A program made the translations under genes and the position numbers. Shown here piece by piece: positions 1-8,817 of a stretch of 64,000 bases of DNA (position 1 is the first letter of the stretch; the number at the start of each line of letters is the position of its first letter). Source of the stretch: G963668345 sp965206025 (lineage in GTDB: Bacteria > Acidobacteriota > Terriglobia > Bryobacterales > UBA6623); assembly GCA_965206025.1 (NCBI GenBank), contig CBDBIU010000004.1, positions 1,736,001 to 1,800,000 on the forward strand, read 5' to 3'. A model generated the notes under the pieces. That model was not told the DNA's origin, did no database searches, and worked only from the letters and a program-made list of their open reading frames with translations.

Positions 1-690
1 GATCGACAGGTAGTGGGCGTGGCGGTCTCTTTGAATGACCTGCGAGGAGATGGGCGCCGGCTCCAAGCCGAGTTTTTGGCAAATGCTCTCTTCGCCCCGG
101 GGACTGATGTGGGCGAAGGTTCCGACAGCGCCCGAGATCTTGCCCACCCGAATCTGCTCCGCCGCCGTTTCGAAGCGCGCCACGTGGCGGTCGACCTCGG
201 CATACCAGTTGGCGATCTTCAGCCCGAAGGTCGTCGGCTCGGCGTGGACCCCGTGGGTGCGCCCGATGATGACCGTGTCCTTGAATTCAAACGCCCGCTC
301 CCGCAGCGCTTGGCGCAATCCGTCGAGGTCCGATTGAATGAGTTCGCTCGCGTCCTTGATCTGCAGCGCTTGAGCCGTATCGACCACGTCGTTCGAGGTC
401 AGCCCGTAGTGAAACCAGCGTGACGCATCGGCCGCGCCGGCCGCCGTCATCTTCTCCGCCACGGCGGTGGTGAAAGCGATGACATCGTGCTTGACCTGGC
501 TTTCGATCTCGTGGATCCGCCGCACATCAAAGTCGGCGTGCCGGCGGAGAGCTTTCGCCGCCTCGGCCGGAACCTCTCCGATCTCGGCCAACGCCTCCGA
601 AGCCGCCAGCTCCACCTCGAGCCATTTGCGGAACTTGTTTTCCTCGGACCAGATTTGGCCCATCTCCGAGCGAGTGTAGCGCGGAATCAA
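1..690 (-). CDS. purB: Adenylosuccinate lyase, N-terminal part (cut by window edge)
   Basis: PurB catalyses two fumarate-releasing steps of purine synthesis (SAICAR to AICAR, adenylosuccinate to AMP) in the cytoplasm. Reading leftward, the protein begins IPRYTRSEMGQIWSEENKF and carries the family features HYGLTSNDVVDTA and GRTHGVHAEPTTFGLK, which hold substrate-binding residues; the C-terminal half lies outside the window. The start is a TTG at 690-688 that overlaps the stop of the upstream metallo-hydrolase gene (TTGA), so the two are probably translationally coupled. Family identity is clear; the exact start is a little less so. Confidence 0.93.
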   Translation of the reverse strand, partial: MIPRYTRSEMGQIWSEENKFRKWLEVELAASEALAEIGEVPAEAAKALRRHADFDVRRIHEIESQVKHDVIAFTTAVAEKMTAAGAADASRWFHYGLTSNDVVDTAQALQIKDASELIQSDLDGLRQALRERAFEFKDTVIIGRTHGVHAEPTTFGLKIANWYAEVDRHVARFETAAEQIRVGKISGAVGTFAHISPRGEESICQKLGLEPAPISSQVIQRDRHAHYLSI

Positions 691-1463
691 AGCTCGAAAA
701 CCTCCGTGGGACGGCGCTGCTCGGCGATCACTAAGCGCGTATCGCTAGCTCCGCGCCGATCGAGGGCCTCGCGGGCCGACATGTCGGCAATGGCGGGGTG
801 ATTGTTCTTTGCGCTCAGATGAGTCAAAACAAGCCATCTGGCTTGGCCGTCAAAACCGGTCTCAAGGAACTCGGAGACCGCCTGATTCGAGAGGTGCCCG
901 TGGCGGCTTCCGACCCGCTGTCTGACGAAGAACGGGTAGGGGCTGACCCGCAGCATTTCCAAATCGTGGTTGGACTCGAGCAGCAGCAGATGGCAGCCGC
1001 CAATGTGATGTTTCACCGAATCGGGGATGTAGCCCAGGTCCATGGCCAACCCCACCTTGATCCCTTGCGAGTGAAAGCAGAACGCGATCGGGTCGACCGC
1101 GTCGTGGGGCACGGTGAACGTGTCGACCTCAAGGTCCCCGATGATAAGCCGCTGGCCGGCTCGAAAACGCTCGATATTCGGCTCGACCCCGTTCCACTCC
1201 AAAGCCGCTTCGGTCTCCTCCGTGATGTAGATGGGGGCTTTTGCCTTCTTGACCCATTGCGGCAGCCCCGAGACGTGATCGGCGTGCTCGTGAGAGATGA
1301 GGATGGCGTCGATCTTTTCCGGGTCTTCGCCGCTGGCCTTAAGCCGTTTCCCGATCTCGCGGAAGCTGAAGCCGACATCCACGAGAAGACGCACGCGATC
1401 GGTGGCTACCAGCGTCGCGTTTCCGCTGCTGCCGCTTCCTAATTGACAGACTCGGAGGCTCGT
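687..1463 (-). CDS. YycJ/WalJ-like MBL-fold metallo-hydrolase, probable ACG start
   Basis: Metallo-beta-lactamase-fold protein of the YycJ-like group, some of which are DNA exonucleases; the substrate here is unknown. The metal-binding motif HEHADHVSG and later His/Asp positions (VPHDAVD, MDLGY, LTHLSAKNNH) are present. The first ordinary start codon (1394) would remove the conserved N-terminus. The reading frame stays open upstream and encodes SLRVCQLGSGSSGNATLV, the usual opening of this family. The only suitable initiator there is ACG at 1463-1461, with AGGAG at 1474-1470, six bases upstream. From it the protein is 258 residues, normal for the family. The stop overlaps the purB start. Confidence 0.85.
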   Translation of the reverse strand, partial: TSLRVCQLGSGSSGNATLVATDRVRLLVDVGFSFREIGKRLKASGEDPEKIDAILISHEHADHVSGLPQWVKKAKAPIYITEETEAALEWNGVEPNIERFRAGQRLIIGDLEVDTFTVPHDAVDPIAFCFHSQGIKVGLAMDLGYIPDSVKHHIGGCHLLLLESNHDLEMLRVSPYPFFVRQRVGSRHGHLSNQAVSEFLETGFDGQARWLVLTHLSAKNNHPAIADMSAREALDRRGASDTRLVIAEQRRPTEVFEL

Positions 1464-2038
1464 AGGTTGCTCCTAGTAGGGCACTACTTCGGAAGGGTGA
1501 CGTCCGACTACCCTTTGTAACAGGAAATCAGCGGCGGGAACAAGTTTGGGAAAAATTGGCCCATTCTGGCCGATTCGCGGAGAAGGGCCGTTTCACGAGT
1601 GCCCGGCTATCGTCAGCATTGGCGTGGATAAATCCCTTGAACTTCGCCTCCCGCTTTCGGCGCGCCGCGGCCCCTCTCTCAGGTTGTGAGCAATGAGGCA
1701 TGAACCCGGGCCGGACCTGTCTTCACGCCGTTGACCTGTCACGAGAACCTGTGTGACGTCGAGCATGCCTTGGTGCGGTGCAACCCGAGCTCTTGCAATT
1801 CTCAAGAAGCGTTTGCAACTGGGGCCGGCCTCTACCGGATCTTACAGTTCCTCGGCGGGACGCTATGGGAGAAAGTGCCCATTTTACAGGCCTTTGACGG
1901 CGCCAAGCCCAAGAAAATCGGACCGTATTTCTAACCAGTTGAGCCTGTTCGACTTATCGTGGGACACTGCTGAAATTTTTTGTAACATTTGCTATTCTTA
2001 ATGCCGCACTGGAAGCCGTTTTTCTGAGGCGAACACCC
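1464..2038. other. Intergenic region, no convincing gene
   Basis: About 575 bases between the divergently oriented hydrolase (minus) and the Crp/Fnr gene (plus). Short open frames are present but none has a recognisable protein. Close to the regulator gene there is an AT-rich patch around 1970-2000 (TGAAAT near 1971 and TATTCT at 1993-1998, 16 bases apart) that could be its promoter; this is a weak match only. Confidence 0.4.
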
Positions 2039-2791
2039 ATGTCTACCCTCCCGATGGGATTCGCGAGTCAGATTCTGAAGTTGGAAGGAGCAGCAGCGCT
2101 GTCCAACTTGGACCGTCGGAGGCGCCTGTATTCCCCCGGCGACCCAAGTGATCGGCTGTTCCTGGTGCACAGTGGGCGCGTGAAGATCTCCGTGCCCGGC
2201 CCAGGCGGCAAACAATGCATCTTCCAGATCGCCGGGCCTGGGGAGATCTTCGGCGAGGGTGCCGTGTTCGGCGAGCGGATCCGCCGGGCGCTGGCTGAAG
2301 CGATCGAACCGACTTCGCTAACCGTCGTCCCGCGAGAAGCTGTTTTGGCCTACGCGGGCGAGAACCCCCGGTTCTGGCAGTTTCTTGCCGAAATCCTCGG
2401 CCGGCGGGTGCGTAAACTGGAAGAGCAGGTCGAATCGCTCACCCTGCTGGGAGTTGAGCAGAGGATTGCGCGGCTCCTGCTTCGCTGGGCCGGCTCGGCG
2501 CAAGAGAACAGTTTTTCGGAGGAGACCCCGCGGTTTCGCCTCTCTCAAAAGGACCTGGCAGGCTTGGTGGGCGCGACCAGGGAAACGACTTCGAGCTCAT
2601 TGAACAAGCTCCAGCGGCAGGGCTGTCTCGAAATCCGACGTCGTTGTCTGGTCATCAGTTCCCTCGAGCGACTGGCTCAACACACGGGCAGCGACGTTAG
2701 TTCTCGATCTGAATCCCTCGGCGACGCCGAACCTGAGTCCGCGACCGAGGCTGGTGGGATGCGGAGTCGGGGTCACGCCTCGGGTCGGTGA
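2039..2791 (+). CDS. Crp/Fnr-family transcriptional regulator
   Basis: A 250-residue regulator with an N-terminal cyclic-nucleotide-binding-like beta barrel (about 20-130; YSPGDPSDRLFLVHSGRVKI, GPGEIFGEGAVFGE), a dimerisation helix, and a C-terminal winged helix-turn-helix (about 170-215; LSQKDLAGLVGATRETTSSS, LNKLQRQGCLEIRR). It lacks the N-terminal cysteine cluster of oxygen-sensing FNR, so it is more like a Crp-type or orphan member; the effector cannot be read from sequence. A GAGG lies 9 bases before the ATG. The last 35 residues are polar and poorly conserved in appearance. Confidence 0.88.
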   Translation: MSTLPMGFASQILKLEGAAALSNLDRRRRLYSPGDPSDRLFLVHSGRVKISVPGPGGKQCIFQIAGPGEIFGEGAVFGERIRRALAEAIEPTSLTVVPREAVLAYAGENPRFWQFLAEILGRRVRKLEEQVESLTLLGVEQRIARLLLRWAGSAQENSFSEETPRFRLSQKDLAGLVGATRETTSSSLNKLQRQGCLEIRRRCLVISSLERLAQHTGSDVSSRSESLGDAEPESATEAGGMRSRGHASGR

Positions 2792-2828
2792 ACTAGTATG
2801 GCGCAGTTTGCAAACCCACGAAGAACCC

Positions 2829-2846
2829 GCCTAGCAGCCCGTGGCA
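2829..2846. repeat. Half-site of dispersed repeat B (TAGCAGCCCGTGGCAAA)
   Basis: The string CTAGCAGCCCGTGGCAAA matches the termini of the inverted-repeat element at 26017-26179. Only one end is recognisable here, just downstream of the Crp/Fnr gene; the rest was possibly lost or disrupted. Confidence 0.5.
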
Positions 2847-3010
2847 AATAACTTCTACACGACACCCCGGCGTACCCCGCTTACTGCAACCAAGCGCGTG
2901 TACAACTAACGGCGCTCCCTTTGCTCCACTGCTGTCGGCTGCGACATCCTCATTTCTCAGGCAGCGGTCCTGGAACTGGCCCTGGTCACAGTTGAGAAGA
3001 ATCAGAGCAT

Positions 3011-4036
3011 CGGGGTATGCACTTGACTCCCGAAGCCCCAACATATAGTATGCGGGCTCATGGAGGACTACCCGCGTACGCTGGAGGAGTTTGAGGGGCG
3101 TTTTGGCACTGAGCAGGCGTGTCGCGAGTATCTGATGCAACTGCGCTGGCCGCAGGGTTTTAGGTGTCCCCGCTGTGAAGGGCAGCGAACTCGCCGCAGT
3201 CGGCGGGGCCTGCTGCGCTGCGGACAGTGCGATTATCAGGCTTCGGTGACGGCAGGCACGATTTTCCAGGACACGCGTCTGCCGCTGCGCACCTGGTATC
3301 GGGCGATGTGGTGGGTGACGAGCCAGAAAAACGGGGCGAGTGCTCTGGGACTGCAAAGCATTTTGGGTCTGGGAAGCTACCGCACCGCCTGGGCGTTGCT
3401 GCACAAGCTGCGGCGCGCGATGGTGCGGCCTGGCCGCGAACGGCTCAGCGGCCGCGTAGAGGTCGACGAAACCTATGTTGGGGGCGAAGAAGAGGGACTG
3501 CACGGACGGCAGACGCAGAAAAAGGCACTGGTAGCCATCGCCGCTGAAGAAGACGGTGCGGGGCTAGGAAGGATCCGCATGAGGCGCATCCGTCGAGCTT
3601 CCAAGCACCAGCTACACGGCTTCATCCAAGAGGCTGTTGAACCCGACAGCACCATCCACACCGACGGCTGGGAAGGTTACGTCGGTCTGGAGGCGCTTGG
3701 CTATCGGCACGAATACGACTTTCTGGCAACTTCCAGCCAATCAGCCTCTGAGCTGTTGCCTCGTGTTCACCGTGTGGCTGCCCTGTTGAAGCGCTGGTTG
3801 ATCGGCACGCACCAAGGCGCGGTAAGCCGTGAGCACCTGGACTATTACCTGGATGAGTACACGTTTCGCTTCAATCGACGACGCTCTCGGCACCGGGGAA
3901 AGCTCTTCTACCGGCTTGTCCAACAAGCCGCGGCCGTTGGCCCCACTACCTATTCAGAGATGGTCCAACACGTACGCGGCAGGCGGATCAGCCGACCACA
4001 AGATATGGGGTAGCCGGGAGTGAAGTGCATACTCCG
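3011..4036 (+). mobile_element. Intact IS1595-type (ISXO2-like) insertion sequence
   Basis: The element is bounded by near-perfect inverted ends. The left end reads CGGGGTATGCACTTGACTCC from 3011, and the right end read inward is CGGAGTATGCACTTCACTCC from 4036. A direct repeat ATCAGAGCAT flanks it at 3001-3010 and 4037-4046, as expected for a target-site duplication. One transposase fills the interior. Intact ends, duplication and open frame indicate a recent insertion. Confidence 0.9.
3060..4013 (+). CDS. IS1595-family transposase (ISXO2-like)
   Basis: 317-residue transposase that cuts and joins the element ends. It has an N-terminal zinc ribbon (CPRC at about 38-41 and CGQC at about 57-60) followed by the ISXO2-like DDE/N domain: VDETYVGGEEEG (first Asp), HTDGWEGY (second Asp) and the LIGTHQGAVSREHLDYYLDE region ending in FRFNRR. 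The coding region is full length and lies inside intact terminal repeats, so the element may be active. Confidence 0.93.
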   Translation: MEDYPRTLEEFEGRFGTEQACREYLMQLRWPQGFRCPRCEGQRTRRSRRGLLRCGQCDYQASVTAGTIFQDTRLPLRTWYRAMWWVTSQKNGASALGLQSILGLGSYRTAWALLHKLRRAMVRPGRERLSGRVEVDETYVGGEEEGLHGRQTQKKALVAIAAEEDGAGLGRIRMRRIRRASKHQLHGFIQEAVEPDSTIHTDGWEGYVGLEALGYRHEYDFLATSSQSASELLPRVHRVAALLKRWLIGTHQGAVSREHLDYYLDEYTFRFNRRRSRHRGKLFYRLVQQAAAVGPTTYSEMVQHVRGRRISRPQDMG

Positions 4037-4159
4037 ATCAGAGCATTCAGCACTTTCCGGGATTGGTGAGCACCCTTTTGCGTGATCGCCACCAAGCTGT
4101 CTCTTTCCTGTTGCTCGAGCGTGACTTTGAACTTCCTCATCTGGCGTCCTCCCGTGGTG

Positions 4160-4286
4160 GCCTTGAATGCTCGCCGTGCTCAACGTATCTGTTCAAGTAC
4201 ACCTCCGCTCGCCGAGCGGCGCGTGCCTTGTACTGACGGGCTTCTCACGCACTTCGCCTCGCCACGTGGTGAGAAAAGCGGGCTAG
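4160..4286. repeat. Dispersed repeat A, partial copy
   Basis: The segment resembles one arm of the 200-bp element at 58008-58206: it shares GCTCGCCGTGCTCAACG-like sequence, a GACGGGCTTCTCACGC block and the terminus GTGAGAAAAGCGGGCTAG. The terminal CTAG ends one base before the stop codon of the SGNH hydrolase gene. Confidence 0.65.
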
Positions 4287-5714
4287 TCACTCGGCATCGA
4301 GGCGGCTGATGCGGGCGGCCAGCGCCTCGGCAACCTTGCGGTGACCGCTCGCGTTCAAGTGTCCGTCGAGGCGGAAGAAGTCTTCGGCTGTGAGGACGCC
4401 GGCTAGATCCAGCACTTCGATGCGGCGATAAGGGGAGCCGTCGCTGAGGCCCTCCAGACGCTTTCGCAGAGAGGGCACGAACCAGCTTGTTTGAGAAATC
4501 ATTTCTTGGAAAATCAAGATCGACGCCGCCGATAGGTCCGCGGCGGCCGTCTCCAGCACGTGAAGAAAGAGGTCGACTTCGTCTTGCCGCGCGCTTTCTT
4601 CCCGCCAGCGAGGATTGCGGCCGCCGTACTGCTTTGCAAACTCAGCCGGCTCGGGTCGCGGCCAACCCATCTGATGCAGCCAGGACGCCGCCGGTCGGCA
4701 GAACCACCTCGCATAGGACTGATAAACGTAAATGGGAAAGCGGTAGCCCTGGCGCGCAGCGTGATCTCGCCTTAGGCGATCGAGATCGTCCGCGCTCATC
4801 ACGGGCAAGCTGTCACCGCTATCGCGGTAGGTCCGGTTCTCCGCGAAATCGTTCGCGGAGTACTGCAGCAGCAGCCGGCGCAGGGAGTGGGTGTTGATCC
4901 GCTCCAGCAGCCTCATCTCGCGCACGGTACCGTAGGAGGATACGCCGGCGTTCAGCGTCCGCCTACCGGTCAACGACTCGAAGACCTGGGGAAAAGCCTC
5001 GTCTTGCTCTACCCCCCAACCCATCGTGTAGGAATCGCCCAAGGCGATAACCTCCGGGCCGCGCAGCGCGTCTTCGTCGTCACGCAGTCCCTGGGAGTTG
5101 ATCGTATAAGTCGTCCTGAATTCGGTGTTTTCAAACACGCGGGAGCCGGGTTTGAGAGTGTAGCTGAGAGCGGAGTCGTAGCGGGCGCAATCATCGAGCA
5201 TTTGAATGGCTGTAAATCTTGACAGGTAGAGGTGGCGAGCCAGCGGCCGGACGGCGGGAATCCGAGACAGCGAGGGAAAGTGGACCATCAGGGCCAGGGA
5301 TCCCTCGGCGAACAGCAGGCAGGTCGCCGCCAGCAGGGCCAACGCCGGCGCCGCCCCCTCGGGTCTTCTCGAAGCCAACACAACGTGACTGAACCCTAAT
5401 CCGAGCAGCACCCAGCCCCAGTTGAAGCCCGGGAGCATACTGATCCCGGCTAGGAAGATGCCCAGCAGCGGGATCCACCACCATCTGAAAGCCCCTCGCA
5501 ACCGAAGATCAAGCCGGTCGGCGGCGGCCGTATCGGCTGCAATCGCCGCCGCGGCCCCCAACCATCCGAGACTCAGGATGAGGAGAGTGATATCGGAGAG
5601 GTAGAGGTTATCCTGGTCGCGAGTCCGGAAAGTCACCACAGCCAAGCCGGCTGCGGCGGCTACCACAAAGGCGAATCGACGACCCGCTGCGAGGACCTCG
5701 GGCAGGGATTTCAA
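4287..5714 (-). CDS. Membrane-anchored SGNH/GDSL-type hydrolase
   Basis: 475-residue protein. The first ~150 residues contain several hydrophobic segments (about 15-30, 40-60, 78-95, 98-112, 125-145), and the C-terminal part is an SGNH hydrolase. Visible blocks are ALGDSYTMGWGV (nucleophile Ser), LNAGVSSYG, LLQYSANDF (Asn) and LDGHLNASGHRKVAEAL (catalytic Asp/His). Such proteins often modify acyl groups on polysaccharides or lipids, but the substrate is unknown. No operon partner is evident. Repeat A abuts its stop codon. Confidence 0.82.
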   Translation of the reverse strand: MKSLPEVLAAGRRFAFVVAAAAGLAVVTFRTRDQDNLYLSDITLLILSLGWLGAAAAIAADTAAADRLDLRLRGAFRWWWIPLLGIFLAGISMLPGFNWGWVLLGLGFSHVVLASRRPEGAAPALALLAATCLLFAEGSLALMVHFPSLSRIPAVRPLARHLYLSRFTAIQMLDDCARYDSALSYTLKPGSRVFENTEFRTTYTINSQGLRDDEDALRGPEVIALGDSYTMGWGVEQDEAFPQVFESLTGRRTLNAGVSSYGTVREMRLLERINTHSLRRLLLQYSANDFAENRTYRDSGDSLPVMSADDLDRLRRDHAARQGYRFPIYVYQSYARWFCRPAASWLHQMGWPRPEPAEFAKQYGGRNPRWREESARQDEVDLFLHVLETAAADLSAASILIFQEMISQTSWFVPSLRKRLEGLSDGSPYRRIEVLDLAGVLTAEDFFRLDGHLNASGHRKVAEALAARISRLDAE

Positions 5715-5770
5715 GAGTCATTCATACCAGCATAGGGGCCGGTCATGTCAAGCGGCTTTTTGCCGAATGG

Positions 5771-5938
5771 TTAACCGACCATGCGCTGGGCCCCCACCAC
5801 CCTGACGACAGCGCGGCGTCCCTCAGGCGCAAGCTCCCGGCGAATCTCGTTCGTTCTCGAGTATAGTTCTTCCTCTGGTCGGGGGCCGCTCGGGAGCGTC
5901 ACGATAAGGTTCTTGGATCCTAACGATATGCGCTGCAC
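5771..5938 (-). CDS. Possible small protein (55 aa), unrecognised
   Basis: A short open frame from GTG at 5938 to TAA, reading VQRISLGSKNLIVTLPSGPR and later RRELAPEGRRAVVRVVGAQR. It uses codons much like its neighbours and sits between the FG-GAP gene and the SGNH hydrolase gene on the same strand. There is no convincing ribosome binding site and no family match that I recognise; it may be a remnant of a longer gene. Confidence 0.3.
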   Translation of the reverse strand: MQRISLGSKNLIVTLPSGPRPEEELYSRTNEIRRELAPEGRRAVVRVVGAQRMVG

Positions 5939-6060
5939 GGAGGGTATTCGGCGACATGTTGTGGCGCGAGAAAGCGGCTTTGCGGGAGACGGTCATCGAT
6001 CTGAAGATGCCGCTTATCGGGCAGGCCGTTCTTCGTCGGACTCAGCGGGCTCTCGGACGG

Positions 6061-7749
6061 TCAAAAAATCTGGTCGCCGGCAAGGTCTTTGAAACGCTGG
6101 CGGGTCCCACTGGGCCAAGCAATCTCGAGCAGCTTGACTCTCTTGTCCGATCCCAACCCGAAGTGGACTCTTCGGTCGCTGGCGGACAAATAGCTTCCGG
6201 CCGTCGTCACCAGGCCGTACTGCTCCTTTCCGGATTCCGCGACGAGGCGCAGTTGAGCTCCGATGCCGTCGCGGTTGCTGACGGCCCCTATTGTCTTCAC
6301 GATGAGCCAGTGGTTATTGTTACCGCTGTTCTTTAGAATCACGGCGCTCTCCCGATTGCAGTTGACGGCAACGTCAAGAAAGCCGTCATTATCGAGATCG
6401 CCAAAAGCCGCCCCCCGGCCCGCTCTGGGAATCTGAAACGCGGGGCCGCTCTGTTCGGAGACGTCCTCGAACCGCCCGTTGTCGTTCCTCATCAACAGCA
6501 AGGGCTCCTTGTAACGCAGGGCGGGTTTGGTGAGCCGGACATTATCCACCACATGGCCTTGGGCGACAAAAAGGTCCTTCCAGCCGTCATTGTCAAAGTC
6601 GACGAACTTCATTCCCCAGCCCGAATGCATGAGCGTAATCGAGCTTACCCCGGACGGCTCCGAGTGATACTCGAACTCACCGCTCACGTTCCGGTATAGG
6701 GAGTATTTTTGCTCGGCCAAGGCGTTGATGATCGCGTCCGGCCAACCGTCGTTGTCGTAGTCGACGAAATCGACTCCCATCCCCGCGAACGTGTTGCCAT
6801 CGGCATCGAAGGCGACGCCGGCAAACAGGCCAACCTCTTCAAACGTTCCATCCCCGCGATTGCGAAACAGTTGTTGAGGGGCCGAGTCGTTGGCAACCAG
6901 AAGGTCGGGCCAGCCATCGCGATCGAAGTCGTTGAAGGCGACTCCGAGTCCTTTGCCCGGCGAGGCGCCGATCCCGCTAGCTTTTGTCGCCTCCTCGAAC
7001 GTTCCATCACCGTTGTTGTGATAAACGATATGAACCAGCGGATCGAAATGGTCGGGGGGGCAATAGGCGCGATACCCCGGCTTCTTCTCGCCGCACCAGC
7101 GATTGTTGTCGAAGTCCCAGGCCAGGTATCGGGAAACGATCAAATCCAGGTGACCGTCGTGATCGTAGTCGACGAACATCGCGCCGGCCGACCAGCCGCC
7201 GCCGCTCACGCCGGCTTCCCGCGTTACCTCGCTAAAGGCGCCGTCGCCTTCGTTGCGATAGAGGTTATTCGGCCCGAAGTTGGTGACGTACAAGTCCGGC
7301 CGGCCATCATTGTCATAGTCGCCGACGGCAACACCCTGGCCGTAGGATTTACCGGCCACTCCTGCCGACTTGGTCGTATCGGAAAACGTTCCATCACCGT
7401 TGTTGCGGTAGAGCCGGTTCCAGTAGCGAGGCTCGGACTTGTTCGGCGACTTTCCCGGGGGCATCGGGTCTTCTAGGCCGGCCCCGTTGACAAAGTAGAG
7501 ATCGAGAAGGCCATCGCCGTTATAGTCAAGCATCGCCACACCCCCGACCATCGATTCCGGCAAGTATTTCTGCAAGGTCGGGGAAGGCTCGTTCTTGAAA
7601 TCGACCTCGGACGAGGCGGCAACATCGACGAACGTTGGAGCATCCGAAGAGGATTTGCCGGGCCGCTGGTCGGCGGTCTGGCCCCGAAGGGGAGAAACTA
7701 GAAAATAGACGGAGAAAGCGAGCGCGGAAAGGCGAACAACCACATGCAT
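6061..7749 (-). CDS. CRTAC1-like FG-GAP/VCBS repeat protein with ASPIC/UnbV domain
   Basis: 562-residue exported protein. The start at 7749 gives a signal peptide (MHVVVRLSALAFSVYFLVSP, cleavage near RGQTA). At least seven calcium-binding FG-GAP/VCBS repeats follow, with loops such as DYNGDGLLDLYF, DYDNDGRPDLYV, DYDHDGHLDLIV, DFDRDGWPDLLV, DYDNDGWPDAII, DFDNDGWKDLFV and DLDNDGFLDVAV, forming a beta-propeller. The C-terminus is an ASPIC/UnbV domain (NNHWLIVKTIG, GAQLRL, HFGLG, WPSGTRQRF). Probably an extracytoplasmic binding or adhesion protein. The frame stays open further upstream, but that part overlaps the nuclease gene and is not coding. Confidence 0.85.
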   Translation of the reverse strand: MHVVVRLSALAFSVYFLVSPLRGQTADQRPGKSSSDAPTFVDVAASSEVDFKNEPSPTLQKYLPESMVGGVAMLDYNGDGLLDLYFVNGAGLEDPMPPGKSPNKSEPRYWNRLYRNNGDGTFSDTTKSAGVAGKSYGQGVAVGDYDNDGRPDLYVTNFGPNNLYRNEGDGAFSEVTREAGVSGGGWSAGAMFVDYDHDGHLDLIVSRYLAWDFDNNRWCGEKKPGYRAYCPPDHFDPLVHIVYHNNGDGTFEEATKASGIGASPGKGLGVAFNDFDRDGWPDLLVANDSAPQQLFRNRGDGTFEEVGLFAGVAFDADGNTFAGMGVDFVDYDNDGWPDAIINALAEQKYSLYRNVSGEFEYHSEPSGVSSITLMHSGWGMKFVDFDNDGWKDLFVAQGHVVDNVRLTKPALRYKEPLLLMRNDNGRFEDVSEQSGPAFQIPRAGRGAAFGDLDNDGFLDVAVNCNRESAVILKNSGNNNHWLIVKTIGAVSNRDGIGAQLRLVAESGKEQYGLVTTAGSYLSASDRRVHFGLGSDKRVKLLEIAWPSGTRQRFKDLAGDQIF

Positions 7750-7852
7750 CCCATGGAGAACGGCTAATCGATCGATTCGCGGCAGTCGTCCGCCGAGACT
7801 ACCGCGGGCGCGACGACAATATCTAGACTCAGTATACGAAAGCCGCCCTAGG

Positions 7853-8569
7853 CTACGACCTTGCCCACATCCGTCCTTTGTTCTTTCGCAATTTATCGCT
7901 CTTGCTCCCGCGCAAGCGGTCCCAGAGAGACAGCCCCGCCCTTCGCTCGACCTCCTCGGTGGGAACCAAAAATTCGGATGGATCCTTGTCCGTCTTTTCA
8001 TTGGCGATGGCGAAGGACCACATGCGCAGCCTACCGCTCTTTTTTTCCTCCGCCAGGACCGACTTGAAGAACGCGTCCGGCACGACGACGTGGTTCTCGC
8101 CGATGACTTCAATGGGGTCGCCGATCTTGAACAGTGGGCCGCAAATGGCGTACACTTCCGCATACTTCTCTTGCGCGGCCAGGTTCCTGACCGCTTGTTC
8201 GAGCTGCTTCCACACATCGCGGTTGAACCCCGGTTTTTGGGGGCTCATGTTGGTCATCAGAAACGTTTCGCTGTTGACGACAGCCCGTCCCAAGCGGTCC
8301 GCGCTCGAAATCAAGTGTCCGCGATCGTACCCCGAACGCGCATAGTCGTTCAGGGTCGAGCGAAACATGTCTGGAATCCTCAAATCTTCGCGGAAATTAT
8401 CCAGTCGCTCGAGTTCTTCGTCTTCCATCTGCATCGTCTGGTCGTCGATGAGCTCGAGAGCCCATCGCGGCTGTCGAAACAGGTAGGAATACCCTACAAC
8501 GTATTGGCGATTGAAAAGGGGCTCTTCCGGGTTTTTAGTGGGTGGCCAACGGGTAGCCGGCTCCTCCAT
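7853..8569 (-). CDS. DNA/RNA non-specific endonuclease (NUC1 family)
   Basis: A beta-beta-alpha-metal nuclease that cleaves DNA and RNA. The catalytic signature YDRGHLISSAD (His general base) and the metal-binding Asn in TNMSPQKPGFNRDVWKQLE are both present; FNRQYVVGYSY opens the domain. About 238 residues from the ATG at 8569; an in-frame TTG at 8632 would add 21 residues of unlikely composition. No signal peptide is obvious with either start, so its location is uncertain. Confidence 0.85.
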   Translation of the reverse strand: MEEPATRWPPTKNPEEPLFNRQYVVGYSYLFRQPRWALELIDDQTMQMEDEELERLDNFREDLRIPDMFRSTLNDYARSGYDRGHLISSADRLGRAVVNSETFLMTNMSPQKPGFNRDVWKQLEQAVRNLAAQEKYAEVYAICGPLFKIGDPIEVIGENHVVVPDAFFKSVLAEEKKSGRLRMWSFAIANEKTDKDPSEFLVPTEEVERRAGLSLWDRLRGSKSDKLRKNKGRMWARS

Positions 8570-8682
8570 CCTGCCGACCCGACGTCGCCCGCAGTCACAT
8601 CGGAGCCCAAAAGGCGGCCAAGAAATCCCCAAATACCCTACACGCCAGTCCGGTCGTGGGCAACTCGTAAAGGGAATAAGAC

Positions 8683-8817
8683 ACTGATAAACAGGGAGTT
8701 ATCTCTTTGAGTGTGGCCACTGGATGACAGTTGTGGATCCGCATTTCACAGCCTTCGGGAGACTGTACGACTACCTGCCAGCAGCCTTGCTCTACTCGTA
8801 ACCCTTTGTTTATCAGT
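8683..8817. repeat. 135-bp element with inverted ends ACTGATAAACA
   Basis: ACTGATAAACAGGGAGTTA at 8683-8701 faces TAACCCTTTGTTTATCAGT at 8799-8817, giving imperfect 19-bp inverted ends. The interior encodes nothing recognisable. It could be a miniature mobile element or the footprint of an excised one. Confidence 0.45.

Noticed and set aside
1593..1805. A 70-codon minus-strand frame between the hydrolase and the Crp/Fnr gene
   Set aside because: Considered as a transposase fragment, but no motif could be matched.
7750..8217. Upstream extension of the FG-GAP protein to 8217
   Set aside because: The added 156 residues are Arg/Ser-rich and overlap the NUC1 nuclease gene; the start at 7749 gives a good signal peptide.
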